From: Isoetes taiwanensis
Taxonomy: Eukaryota > Streptophyta > Lycopodiopsida > Isoetales > Isoetaceae
Length of the DNA: 64,000 bases
Assembly: GCA_021234155.1 (NCBI GenBank)
Contig: JAJEKV010000079.1
Coordinates: forward strand, 3,136,261 to 3,200,260
Direction: 5' to 3'
A model generated the notes under the pieces. It was not told the DNA's origin. It was given only the letters and a program-made list of their open reading frames with translations, and made no database searches. The position numbers and the translations under genes were made by a program. How positions within the stretch are numbered: the stretch's first letter is position 1; every line of letters starts with the position of its first letter. Positions 22,412-33,083 of the stretch are shown in pieces.

Positions 22412-23152
22412 TCACGCCTCACAGGAGGGTAGGCTAAGACCTTTAATTAGATGTAAATCTTTGGCTCTCTTGAGATGGCTGTTCAGACCTTCCATTACAA
22501 TCAGGAAGAGGAAGGGTGCAAGGGGGCAGCCTTGCTTAACCCCCCTTTTAATGTCGAAGAAAGGGCTACATTCCCCATTTATGAGAACAGCCGATCTGGA
22601 ATTGCTAAGAATGGCTTGGAAGACAGAAATAACATTATCAGAGAAACCAAGCTTTTTGCAACACCAACTAAGGAAAGCCCAACTTACAATGTCAAATGCC
22701 TTTGTAATATCCAATTTGAGGAGGCCAATTGACTGATTGGAGTCTTTGGCCCAAGAGATTCCTAAAGAAGCAGCAGCAACATTATCTAGAATATACCTGC
22801 CTCTCAAGTAGGCACTTTGAGTGTTGCTGATAACTTCTTCAAGGATGGGCTTGAGCCTAGCAGCAATGGTACCTGTAATTAACTTATAGACCACATTGGT
22901 TAGGGAGATAGGTCTGTAGTCATAAAAAGTAGCTGGGAGTTCAATCTTTGGGATGAGGGCAATCAGACTTGTGTTGATCCTGCAGTCCAGCTTCTTAGTC
23001 ATCAAAAATTCATTAGCAAGGGAAACTATATCCATACCCAGAATATCCCATGATTTCTTGAAGAATTCAGCTGGGAGACCATCAGGGCCTGGAGTTTTAC
23101 CATTTTCCATTCCCTGAAGAACCTTCAACATTTCCTCATAACTAAAAGGCAC
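22412..23152 (-). CDS. LINE ORF2 reverse transcriptase domain, 246-codon open stretch
   Basis: The open frame begins with GMENGKTPGPDGLPAEFFKK (the 'nKsPGpDG' entry of LINE RTs). It continues through LIALIPKIELPATFYDYRPI, SLTNVVYKLI, SAYLRGRYILDNV and LLKLDITKAFDIVSW (motif A, catalytic Asp), and ends past RGVKQGCPLAPFLFLIVMEG (motif B). Motif C with YADD lies just beyond the stop. It is the best preserved RT of the three LINEs. Confidence 0.9.
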   Translation of the reverse strand: MPFSYEEMLKVLQGMENGKTPGPDGLPAEFFKKSWDILGMDIVSLANEFLMTKKLDCRINTSLIALIPKIELPATFYDYRPISLTNVVYKLITGTIAARLKPILEEVISNTQSAYLRGRYILDNVAAASLGISWAKDSNQSIGLLKLDITKAFDIVSWAFLSWCCKKLGFSDNVISVFQAILSNSRSAVLINGECSPFFDIKRGVKQGCPLAPFLFLIVMEGLNSHLKRAKDLHLIKGLSLPSCEA

Positions 23153-23821
23153 GGAAAGTCATCATTCATCGGATCATTAACTTTTTCTTGAATACACACA
23201 AAATTCTCAATATCTTCCCTTCTAATATTTTCCTCGGTCCCCATAATCACGGAGAAGTGAGTTACGGCGGCATCCTTGGTGCATATCATTATCAATGCTA
23301 TTGCCTTCCCAAAGGATCTTGTAGATGTGATTTCTCTTAATCCTTCCCTTAGCTTTGATGAAGAAATATTTGAATTGCTTCTCTCGTCTTCTTTGAGCTC
23401 CTTTACCTTTGCTTTAATTTTCCGACCTCGGCAATTCGATCTCTTCTCTTTCTATCTGAATTTTGATTTCATCTTTGTCTTGATCACGGGCTAGGTCCAG
23501 CGGGATCTCAAATCCTCGTAAATGGCGTGTTACTTCTATGGACTTCCTTTCCCCAAACCTTGAGCCAATTCTTGATTCTTTTGGAAACCCTCACCCACCA
23601 ATCCATCCATTTGTGTTACCATTAGGTTTTCTCTCTTGAGAAACAACACATTCTGCAATTAGGCATGAAGTCATCAAGCTCAAGGAGATTAGTATTGAGT
23701 TTAAAAAAAATTTCTTTTTCTTTGGCGGTGTTACCCCTGCAGGATACTAATGGCGAGGAAAATGATCGAAATAGTATAGTTGGTTAAATTGGTGACCCTA
23801 GAGCTATTGTTCGAGAGGGCC

Positions 23822-24420
23822 TCAGAGGTAAAATCTATCATGAAGGCAGCCAGACAGGTGATCCCTATGGTCACTCAAGCTGTAAGGTGGGGGTGACTCA
23901 CGGTTAGAGAGATGATGAGAATGAAGAAGAGAATTCCAGCTAGCAAATTCATTATCGGTTAGGGGCCTAAAATTGGCACTTCTCATATAGCTATGGGTGA
24001 CCATGTTAAAATCTCTGCTAGAATACACTCATCATAAGGAATCCTCCCTAGACTCCTATTAATGACTTCCCAAAGGTTGACTCTTTCCGGGGGCTGATGA
24101 TAAGCATAAACATTGATAAAGGCAATCCTCTTGTCACCAACCATCCCATGAATAATTTGCCACCTTTTCTTTTTTGTCATTTACCATCTGAATGTCGACA
24201 AAGTTAAGCTGTTGCTCCAAGCTATAGTAATTCTACTTGAAGTGTTGTTAGCTTTGAGAGACCAATCTTTGAAAGTCAGGGGAAGAACATCTTTAATAAT
24301 GGAATTAATGTTGTCATCATAAATCTTGTGCTCTTGAAAGAAAAGGAAATCAGTTCATGGAAGAGGCAAACCTTCAATCTACCTCTTTTGATATTTGAAT
24401 TGATGCCTTGGATATTCCAA
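23822..24420 (-). pseudogene. LINE ORF2 AP-type endonuclease, broken
   Basis: From high to low coordinates: WNIQGINSNIKRGRLK near 24410, QEHKIYDD near 24330 (metal-binding Glu), FINVYAYHQPPERVNLWEVI near 24120, and after a shift RDFNMVTHSYMRS near 24000 (the GDFN motif with Gly replaced by Arg). The C-terminal SDHxP motif is visible only as SLSDHRDH. This domain nicks target DNA; it cannot be active here. Confidence 0.75.
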
Positions 24421-25989
24421 GTTATGCCTTTAAGACTTATATCCATTGGAGGGGGAGGATCTTTCTTGGTGATCTTCTTGGAGGTCCCAAAGAGTATTCT
24501 TTGAAATTTTCTTACCTCTCTTCCCTCTCATTTGTTGATTGTAGACCCGGGTCAAGTCTTCTAGGGTGGAAGTCTTCTTTGTTGACTCGAATTCAAAGTC
24601 ATCCTCTTACGAGTCATCCCTACGGTTTCCTCATATTTGCCAAATTTATCAAAGTCTAGGGTTGAGATACCAAGATCCATAGTCGAGATAGTCATATTAA
24701 TAGGGTTACCCTAATCACCACTTTTGAGGGGTGGAAGAAAATACCTTTATCACGGAATATACTTATCTTGAGAATCAATGATATTATACTCGACCTTGTC
24801 TTCCTTGATATCTCTTGTCTTTGTGTTATTCTGAGGCGGTTTTGCTATTGTCTTCCATTTTCTTAACCTTGGGCACCCAAACTTGCTTGGCACGATAGGT
24901 TTCTTCACGCTTATGATGTGCCTCCTCCTTGCTTCGGATCTTAGCCTCTTTATGATGCTTTCGCTAGGTGAGAACTTTTAGCTTGAGAGGTGTTTTGGAG
25001 TAGGAAATTTTCAGCTCAAAGAGCCCCTTTAGGAATTTTCTGAGGGGATCTGATCTTCCCAATTAGAATAAATTTTCTTTTGAATCTGAATGAGGGGAAA
25101 CTGGTTTGGGGATGGAGACATGAATGATTTCCCTAGGCTGGCGGCTATAGCACTAAGATGAGAGATGGTCCGGCCAGCCCATAGGGAGATTCGGACAAGA
25201 AATCCAGGTGGTGGTAGCTATCGTGGAGAGTCTCTGGAATGAATAGAGGGGTCCCATTTCATAATATAAAGGCGGAGAACTTTGAGATAAGGGTGATTTT
25301 CTGGTAAGAATCATGGAAACACTCTTCTCTTCTCTACAAATGATCGATGGGTCTTCTTGTCGGTTTAAGGATAGATAATATTGGAACTAACGAGTTTTGG
25401 TGATCCAATATTTAACAGTGCTAATGGAAGGGGCGACTTTGAGGGAAGTGGATAAGAATTCCATGATTTATATATATCGGTGTTGGGCGTATTATCCACA
25501 ATATTACCCGGTCGAAATATCCTCTTTTCCTTTAAGATCTTCTTTTCCAACAGAGTCATTAGCATCATTAACAAATTTAAAGAATTGAGTAAAAACATTC
25601 TTGTAAGAGATACCATTGATTTTGTATTATTTTCCCATGATTGGGATGAAGACTTCAAAGTTTGCTTGGAATTGGAAACCTTTGTCTTGTTTTTGTCGAG
25701 TTACGCTCCTTGATCTTTGAGTGCAGTTTTGGCATTCACAATTTCTTGTGATCAGGTCGGATGGAAGTAACCATTCTTGTCGGCAATCTAGCATTTGGTG
25801 GGAACTTTGGCGGGGAGTTGGTAAGTTTTATAGTCCATTTCAACTTCCTTTAAAAAAGTATCGGGGGGAAAAGAGGAAGCCTTTTCTTGAATCCTTTTAG
25901 AAATCTTCAATTACATGGTCATCTGCTTCCTCCCAAATTTTCACCCGGTCGAAAAGAAGCTTTGGATTTCCACGAGATCCTCGAGTTCT

Positions 25990-26478
25990 TCAACCGGTCC
26001 TTTTTTTTGCGGCCGAAGCATCTCTGTCATGGATCTCCACGAAAATCTGGTTTTCGGTACGCAAGCAATCTTCTTTTGAGTGCCCTGTTTTGACTCTTAT
26101 GAGTTGATAAAGAAGGTTGTCCATCTCCTGTATCTTCTGAAGCTTTTGCCATGCCAGGTCCCGATCATTGGCTTTGCCTTCCTTATACTGGTTTTCCAAT
26201 CTCTGCATTTCAAGTTTGCATACCAAGATTTGTCCTTCCTTCTGCACACCCATGCAATCACTAGCGGCTGATTCTTCTTTGTTCCACGATAATGTCGAGA
26301 AGGCGACTTTGAGCTCTTTCATTTTTATCCACGATTGATCTTTTTTGCCCTCGAAGACAAAGATTTGGTCCCAACTTTGGATGATCAAAATTGGGTCCGA
26401 GTCTTTGTATTCATACGGGATCCTTGTTGGGGAGGATCCTTCCATAGCCGGTTTGCTTGTCGAAGCCTTAGTTCTCAT
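25990..26478 (-). pseudogene. LINE ORF1-like protein, coiled-coil remnant
   Basis: From a Met at about 26478 the frame reads MRTKASTSKPAMEGSSP, then an aromatic/acidic segment, then a Lys/Glu/Gln-rich helix with heptad-like leucines (KLEMQRLENQYKEGKANDRD) suited to coiled-coil pairing. The position upstream of the endonuclease fits LINE ORF1, the nucleic-acid-binding partner of ORF2. No RRM or CCHC knuckle is clear in the sequence that follows, which is frame-broken down to about 24660. Confidence 0.5.
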
Positions 26479-26599
26479 GGTGGCCTGAGATTCAAGGGAA
26501 AGCGGAGCAGAAAAGAAGAAAATAAAGTAAAGAGGAACGAAAAAAAGGGGAAGGAATAGGAAAGGATCGAAAAGATCGAAAAAAGTGGTAAGGGACAAA

Positions 26600-27560
26600 G
26601 AAAAGGGGAGAAAAAAAATGATTGGAAAGAGAGGGGAAAGTGCGGATAATGAAAGGGCTTGCTGTTACCTGGGGCGACCTGAGGGATCTAGTTAGGGATA
26701 GAGGGTACCATCCATTATCAAAGAAGCATCAATTTCAAGAAATGGGAAATAAAACACGGGGATAAACAAATAGAAAAGAAAAAGAAAAAGGGGGAACCAA
26801 AAGCTTCGGGAAATCAAAAGCGAGAGAACTAATTTGCCACCCGAACCTCCACACCACAATTCCAAGGTCATGAAAACTTACATTTTGGAGATCAAAGAAA
26901 TCTACTTGAATAATAGAGGATCAATTCAGAATACGTAGGAACCCTAAGAAAAGAGATTCCTTTCAAAGGCATTTGCCGGGGCTAAGTAAAATGTGAATTA
27001 TGGCCGAAACCACGAGGGCGACTGTGTAAAGCGAGAGGATGCAAAGAAAAACTTTTCGAAGAGGTCAAAATCAACTCTACAAAACCTATTCTAGGCCGAT
27101 TACTAAGGCTAAAGCGGTCGGATCTTCAATTGCTTGAAGGGTGCTCTCGTGGCCTTGGGGGGGGATAACAAAACCCAGCCCTTGGAGAACAGCTTCGAGC
27201 AAAGCCTCATCCATCAGGGCTTTGGGAGATCTTGTGGTTCATGAAGAGAGAGAGCGCTCATACCCATTCCCCCCGCCTTCCCTTGTTTCTTTTATTGTCA
27301 TTGTCTAGCACTGCACCATAGAACTTCAAATCTAGCAAATAATCACGAGTTTATATTCAAAATCCGATGAAGCATGACATTTACTGGCAAATTATTTGGT
27401 TAGAGCTATTGGGGTTTTCGAAGCCTCCTTATTGGTCACCAAAAGGTAGGTTTACAAGGCTAATCTCCCACAATACTCATCCCAAGGGCTCATGTAGAAA
27501 ATCCTTAGAATATTCCCTCACCCCGGAAAGGTACGGCTAACGTTTAATTGAACTTGCAAA
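26600..27560. other. Gene-free stretch between LINE and MMS21-like gene
   Basis: Purine-rich sequence at 26490-26830 (probably the LINE 5' UTR on the other strand), then mixed sequence without open frames. The last 300 bp should hold the promoter of the MMS21-like gene; I see no clear TATA box. Confidence 0.45.
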
Positions 27561-27561
27561 A

Positions 27562-27571
27562 TTTTGGCGCC
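27562..27571 (+). promoter_or_regulatory. E2F-type site TTTTGGCGCC just upstream of the MMS21-like ATG
   Basis: TTTTGGCGCC matches the plant E2F/DP consensus TTTSSCGS and lies 9 bp before the first ATG of the SUMO-ligase gene. E2F sites drive S-phase genes, and NSE2/MMS21 belongs to the SMC5/6 DNA-repair and endocycle machinery, so cell-cycle control is plausible. The site is very close to the ATG and would fall in the 5' UTR or at the transcription start. Confidence 0.55.
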
Positions 27572-27579
27572 TTTTGAAA

Positions 27580-30500
27580 ATGGCTTCACCCGCTGCAATG
27601 GCCGCTACAGAGCGCATCAAGGCTGCCAACCAAGGACCTCGATTCTTCTACAAAAGCAATGATCTCGGTAATGCTTTACTATCTTTATAGCTGGTGTCAT
27701 GTGGAAGTTTTCTTATGAATTATGTTTTCTTCTACTTAGGATGCACAATCAAGCTTGGTTATTCTAAAGATGATAGCTGAGGATCTAGAAAGGCTTGAGG
27801 ATTCAGAAGCCGTAAGCATTTTCTTGTTATTTTGCTTAGTCTGTGTTGGAATTATTCTTATTTAGTTTAGTTGTTTAGCTTCACTTCCCCACCTTGTTTG
27901 AGGAGCTATAGCTAAATAGCAGCCCAATTGTTTCTTTTTTTTTTGTAGTTTATAGCTTACCTGCAGTTCTGTTTGATTAGTCTGTCACTTGAAACCCGTT
28001 ATCAGTTTGAACATATAGAGAAAGTTGAGAGTTGGCATTAGCAACATATTGCATGATTAATAGGAAACAAATCAGAAAATTGTTCTGCAGTTAGAGATCA
28101 TCTTCCAAGTAGTACTGCTCCCAAGCATATACTGAGAAACTGTACCGAGATTAACATTCCATGTTCATGTCTTAATACAGTTACGTTCTGCACAAGACAG
28201 CTTGATAAGTGCCTTCCACATGTTTTTATTGGTATTAGCATAACATGACGAATGCCTAATATTGGTTGTTTGAATGGACGTCTGTAACGTGTCTATATTG
28301 GCCTTCATTTCTCAAATGACATTGTATATTTTTAGGTTGCGAATCATGGTCTCTTAGATGTTTAATTGGTTGGCATACAGATATAACACATCCTGACAGG
28401 CTTTCTAAAGCATATCTAACACAGATTGACATTGGGATTTTGGTTGTTCATAAGGAGTTTATATTTGATTTTATTCTTAATTATCTGAACTTTATGGCTT
28501 TTCTTGTTCACTTCTTAGCTGAGCAAAAATTCGTATTTATCTTGTAGAGTCTAAGCTGCAGGCTACCTCCATCAGCAGTAGTCCTTTACTCAATGATCTG
28601 ATTTTTGTTCTCAGGTGGCCAAGCTTGATCAAGCCACTATTGAATTGATCGGTGTTACAAATGAAATGCAGCAGCATAGCTCTGCGCTTCAATATCTGGG
28701 TGATTCATATCAATTTCCTACAGAGGTATTTTGCTTATCTCAAGTTAGGTACAAGGAGGATTTTCTGATACTATGTTCTACGAATCAAAGTCTACAGATT
28801 TCAAGGAGGTTTTAGAGAAATATATGAAGCAGTGTGAGAAGGAGACACCATCAAATCCTCAAGATCATCCTTATTATAAGCAGTTCAAAGAGGCTATTTG
28901 GGTATTTTACAGCTTTTTATAATTGCTGAAGGTTGTCAAGTCATGAGAGTGCTCATATTCTGCTTTGCAGCAGGGATTGGAAACTGTATTATAATTAATA
29001 ATGCTAAAGGCGAATATCTTCTGACAGAAGCCTAAAGCATTTGATCTGAACATGTTCTATCCACAGTTAAATATGAGTGAACTGTCACCTAAGCCACAAT
29101 TCAAAAGTAAAAATAAAAATAAAAATAAATGCTGATAATCAAGATATCTCAGATTCTTGTCTAACAGCTGAAAAACAAGGCACGCCTGTTCTCCTATTCC
29201 TTCTGAAGGACTGTTTGTGATTTTGTTGTGCTGCCATGCTTTATTGTCCTTGAGATGGAGGTAGTTTGGATCTCTACTTGTTGCTCTTTGTATCATAGAT
29301 GAACAAATAGGTTATTCTTATCTCATATCCATATCAGCCGGTTGCTTATTCAGTCATCTGTTAAAGAAAACGGCACATATTTCTGGCCTGCATATCTGGT
29401 GGGGATGTGGCCTAATGGAAGAGATAATAGGACCTACCTGTATCTCGTAATACACTGAGGTGTTGCTTAGCCCCTTATTTTAAGGAGCTTGTCTTCTAGA
29501 TATCATTCTCTTCCACATAATTTTGCCCCACGATGATAAGAAGGTACGTGCTTGGATTCATCCAATTTCTCTTTAAAGGGGGTTGCTTCGATAATATTTG
29601 TGGACCATGCTTTCAGAAAGCTGGAGATGGTTATTTCATTGGATAATTCTGCAAGGATACTATTTGCAGCTTGAATAAGTTCAGCTTTTACTTTTTGGTC
29701 AGTGATGGAAAAAATCATGGGGGATTTAGGCCGTCCCATGGTTATGTGTTACACCTCTGTTCTTTTAGGTAGGCCCATGTCTTTCCCATCACTTGTTTTA
29801 GGTATACCCAAGAATCCTACACCAGAAGTGCTGTATAGCAGGTTTAGCATGCCTTCTCTCAATTCTTCTATATCAGTTCCACGCTGTTAAGAATTACTGT
29901 CTTGCTTGCTTTTCTAATTGCTTCTTTATAAACAAATCCAAAGCTCATGGGGGCATGTCCTAAGGTAGAAAAGAGGAGGACATGGTTGTTAGTGGGTGGT
30001 TGAGGTTGTACATAACAATTGCCAAATCCCTTATCGAGGCTGGAGGCCCCATCATTTAATCCATCACACTGTGATTGCCACTTTGTGGAGAAGAAATATA
30101 ATATTGAGAATCTAGCCATATTAGCTCTTCTGTTAGGCACGATTCTAGAAACAAAGTTGTATCATGATTCTCAAAATGCAATTGATTTTTTCATGCATAT
30201 ATTCAGCAACCAGAACAACTTCGAAAAAAGTAAAGAAAATAACAAATCGACAGCATGTATAAGATTATTTTGGTGATCTGTGGAGAGCATTTGCAGTCAG
30301 TGCAAAGTTCAGATTAAGTTACAGTTTCATGTGTATTGCTGGTTGTATTTTCTGTAAATTTGCTGCAGCGTTCATCTCAGAGGGTTCTTGTTGGCAGAAT
30401 GTATGTCATGCAGGCGATCAATGCCTGGTCAAGAGCAGGAGGACATTGTAATGATGACTTCGCAGTGTGGGATTTTAAATATGAATTGTCCCCTCAGCGG

Positions 30501-31015
30501 AAAGCCTATCACTGAGCTGCAGGACCCAGTTCGGAGGTATAACTCTCTAATTTACACGAAGGAGAAGTTTGTGTAATAATCATCTTTAATGACTCTTTAA
30601 TGACTTTTGAATTGCCAACATGCGTATGAATGAGAAGTAGTTATGGCATACATTAACTACTTAATCTGCTTTTGTGTGAATATTACAGTATGGATTGCCA
30701 TCATGTGTATGAACGAGAAGTAGTTATGACATACATTAACAAAAACGGGAGTAGACGACCATGCATGTGTGCTGCGGCAGGTAAACTTGTTGCTGTAGAA
30801 GTGTCTACATTGTTTCTTAAATTGGTGTCCTAATGCTGTTTCAAGGGAATTGTTTCAATTCTACTATTATCTACCTTTCTGTGGCAGGTTGTCCAAAAAA
30901 ACTTACAATTCAAAATCTTAAGTGCGATACATTATTGAAAATGGAGATTGCTGAGTTGCGGATACGGGGGGCAAGTTCAAACCAGGTCGTAAATGATTGT
31001 ACCGAGCTCGAATGA
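27580..31015 (+). CDS. MMS21: E3 SUMO-protein ligase MMS21/NSE2-like (HPY2), 7 exons, two single-base frame breaks
   Basis: SUMO E3 ligase of the nuclear SMC5/6 complex, acting in DNA repair and meristem cell cycling. Exons I infer: 27580-27667, 27740-27811, 28615-28725, 28791-28901, 30398-30536, 30689-30780, 30888-31015; all introns are GT/AG. Conceptual length is about 246 residues, against about 249 in Arabidopsis. The N-terminal half is helical (SLVILKMIAEDLERLEDSEA, then ATIELIGVTNEMQQHSSALQ). The SP-RING reads MNCPLSGKPITELQDPVR, MDCHHVYERE and CAAAGCPKKL, with the Cys-x-His and Cys ligands present. Odd points: exon 1 is 88 bp and joins exon 2 in frame only if one base (near 27632) is extra; exon 5 needs one base more near 30419 (between NVCHAGD and MPGQEQEDIVM). 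These are either real lesions or assembly errors. The acceptor of exon 4 (CAAAG) is weak. Confidence 0.88.
30608..30657 (+). repeat. Decayed duplicate of MMS21 exon 6 core inside the preceding intron
   Basis: The 50 bp here match exon 6 at 30691-30740 at 45 of 50 positions by eye, from the ATTGCC at the exon start to CATACATTAAC. The duplicate has no splice acceptor directly before it, so it is unlikely to be an alternative exon. The offset is 83 bp. Confidence 0.88.
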
Positions 31016-31553
31016 TCTTTGGCTGGAAGGTAAATTAAACATATAGATCTTGTACATGGCATCAATTGCAACTGTATTCAACTACAGAGACTCAATATAT
31101 GGTTTTGTGAAGGCTTGCAAATGATATAGTTCAGATCTGCCAGATTCCTTATTTCCGCTACATTTCATCTGAACCTGGGAACCTGTTGGAAAGCATTAGG
31201 ACTACGTTTCGGGACAAACATACTGGGCTGCATTGTTGACACAACCAAGCAGTGTCCTTAGAAATTCGAACCACCGATTTGAAGTCCTTGGATCCTTCAA
31301 ATAACCAGTCAATTCTCAGCTAGAAATAACCCATCAATTCTCAGCTCAAATTCAAACAAATTGGTAGTTTTTTTTCTGACTTCCAGTCCTCAAACAAAGC
31401 AAAATCATAGTTCTAGATCGGATTTTGGTCATGTTTTAATTGAGCAAAAATCGCTCACTGTAGCAGAGATTTGATTTCTTACCTTCTAAGGAGAACTTTG
31501 ATGTCAGCGTCCTGTTGCACTGCTCTGCAACAAGAAATGAAGACCGATCGCCA

Positions 31554-31791
31554 ACTTTGTGAATATAGGATAGATTAGAAAACAAATTTTTGGGTTTTTA
31601 TTGCATGGAGACCGAACTTTGTGAATATAGGATAGATTAGAAAACAAATTTTTGGGTTTTTATTGCATGTGAAGAGCCAAGGATTGCTTCTGAGAATTTG
31701 AAGTAAACAGCAGGTCGAAAGTTCAAAGACTTGCTGGCAGGTCGAAGGATTGCTTCTGAGAATTCAGAAGTAACCGGCAGGCCGAAATGAA
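31554..31791. repeat. Two successive two-copy tandem duplications (units 62 and 66 bp)
   Basis: First pair: ACTTTGTGAATATAGGATAG... starts at 31554 and again at 31616, almost identical over about 54 bp. Second pair: AGGATTGCTTCTGAGAAT starts at 31680 and again at 31746 with moderate divergence. Both lie in gene-free DNA between the MMS21-like gene and the GDSL locus. Confidence 0.85.
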
Positions 31792-32003
31792 TTGCACAGG
31801 TCGTAAAGGGGCTGGCTTCGTCGGCAAAGGGCATTTGATAATTATCCGAAATATAGGGGTATTTTGATAAAATACAAAGGGCATTTTTTGTTTGTGTGGG
31901 CATCAACATCTGCGGATATTAGCCGTTCTTTATCTTGGGTGGCGATATTATAATTATAGAGCCTTTTTTCTTAAATTAGCTTTTTGGCGGTTGCCTTCTA
32001 GCC

Positions 32004-32010
32004 TATATAA
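32004..32010 (+). promoter_or_regulatory. TATA box of the GDSL locus
   Basis: TATATAA, 45 bp before the ATG at 32055, in the context GCCTATATAATG. This spacing would give a 5' UTR of about 15-20 nt. A TTTGGCGG element (E2F-like) lies at about 31982. Confidence 0.6.
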
Positions 32011-32054
32011 TGACTTAGACCACAATTGTTGTATCAACGGTTTGATCAGCAGTC

Positions 32055-33083
32055 ATGTCTTGGATCCGTTTGTTTCTCATCATCACCATCATATTGAGTG
32101 TCTCTATGGTTGGCTTGGCCTTGGCCTTGGAATCAAAATCAGAGCATGTTAAAACTCCTGCCATGTTTATATTTGGGGACTCTTTGGTAGATGCTGGCAA
32201 TAATAACAACTTGCGTGGTAACGGAAAAGCAAATTACTATCCATATGGCAAAGACTTCCCTAATGGTGAAGCCACTGGAAGATTTTGCAATGGAAAGCTT
32301 GTGGTTGATGAACTTGCTGGTTTTATGGGCTTGTCACTTCCTGTTTCTTATGCATCTGCTGGTGACAACATAAAGCATGGTGTTAATTTTGGCTCTGCTG
32401 GATCTGGCCTTCTTCCTCAGACTGGTGCTGCACAAATTGGTAGAATTCCTATGGCTCAACAAGTGTTCAATTTTCAGCAAGTGCACGCAAGACTTTATGA
32501 GACATTAGGAGATGATGAGGCATCTAAGCTTATATCCAAGTCCATTTTCTACATAACTGATGGAGTGAATGATGTTGCTGGAGCTCTGATCTCATAACCG
32601 ATCCTTGGGCGGATTGCATATGTAACCACCACCCTCTCTACATTTGTAGAAGATCTATATAACATGGGAGCTCATAAGTTTGTTGTTACTAATGTTTTGC
32701 CTATAGGATGTGAGCCTATCATAGCCTTTATGGGTTCTTGTAATCCTTCGCTCAACCAACTCGCTGCTTCATACAATGAACAACTCCAGAATCAGTTGAA
32801 TCTTCTTCGTTCCAGGTTGTCAGGTGCTCTCATTATATATGCTAACTTGTATGGTGCAATGCTGGAAGTTATTGAAAATCCTTCATCCTATGGCTTTGCA
32901 AACGTCCATCAGCCTTGCTATCCAGGTAGATTGCCTTTTTGTGCTAATGCTTCACATTATGCATTTTGGGATTATTTTCATCCAACTGAGGCTCTCAATC
33001 ACATTGTTGCCGACAAGTTCTGGAGTGGATCTCAGAACTATGCATATCCGATTAACATAAAAGAGCTTGCTCAGGACAATTAA
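32055..33083 (+). pseudogene. GDSL esterase/lipase, intronless, one in-frame stop
   Basis: Secreted lipid/ester hydrolase of the plant GDSL (SGNH) family. The frame is continuous from 32055 to 33083 apart from a TAA at 32595-32597 (codon 181). Residues 1-24 are a hydrophobic signal peptide. Block I is FGDSLVDAGNNNN (nucleophile Ser43). Block II is GVNFGSAGSG. Block III is DGVNDVAG (Asn172). After the stop come LYNMGAHKFVVTNVLPIGC and Block V WDYFHPTEA with the Asp and His of the triad. All four SGNH residues are therefore kept. Total about 342 codons, normal for the family; the segment around the stop is a little shorter than usual. Family members typically have four introns, so this copy may be retro-derived, although a TATA box is in place. 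A truncated 180-residue product would lack the catalytic His. Confidence 0.88.

Larger units (their letters stand above)
20441..26600 (-). mobile_element. Near full-length L1-type LINE, decayed
   Basis: Read on the minus strand: an ORF1-like frame (26478-25990 and on), an endonuclease (about 24420-23822), RT (23152-22412), thumb and C-terminal region (22363-21323), zf-RVT (21320-20808), then a short Cys-rich frame. The order is that of plant L1 elements. Frameshifts separate most domains, but the RT and zf-RVT stretches remain long and open, so this copy is younger than the other two LINEs. No clear poly(T) marks its 3' end. Confidence 0.85.

Noticed and set aside
32055-33083. GDSL locus as two separate genes (32055-32597 and 32664-33083)
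   Set aside because: Both parts are in the same frame and together make one family-length enzyme divided by a single TAA.
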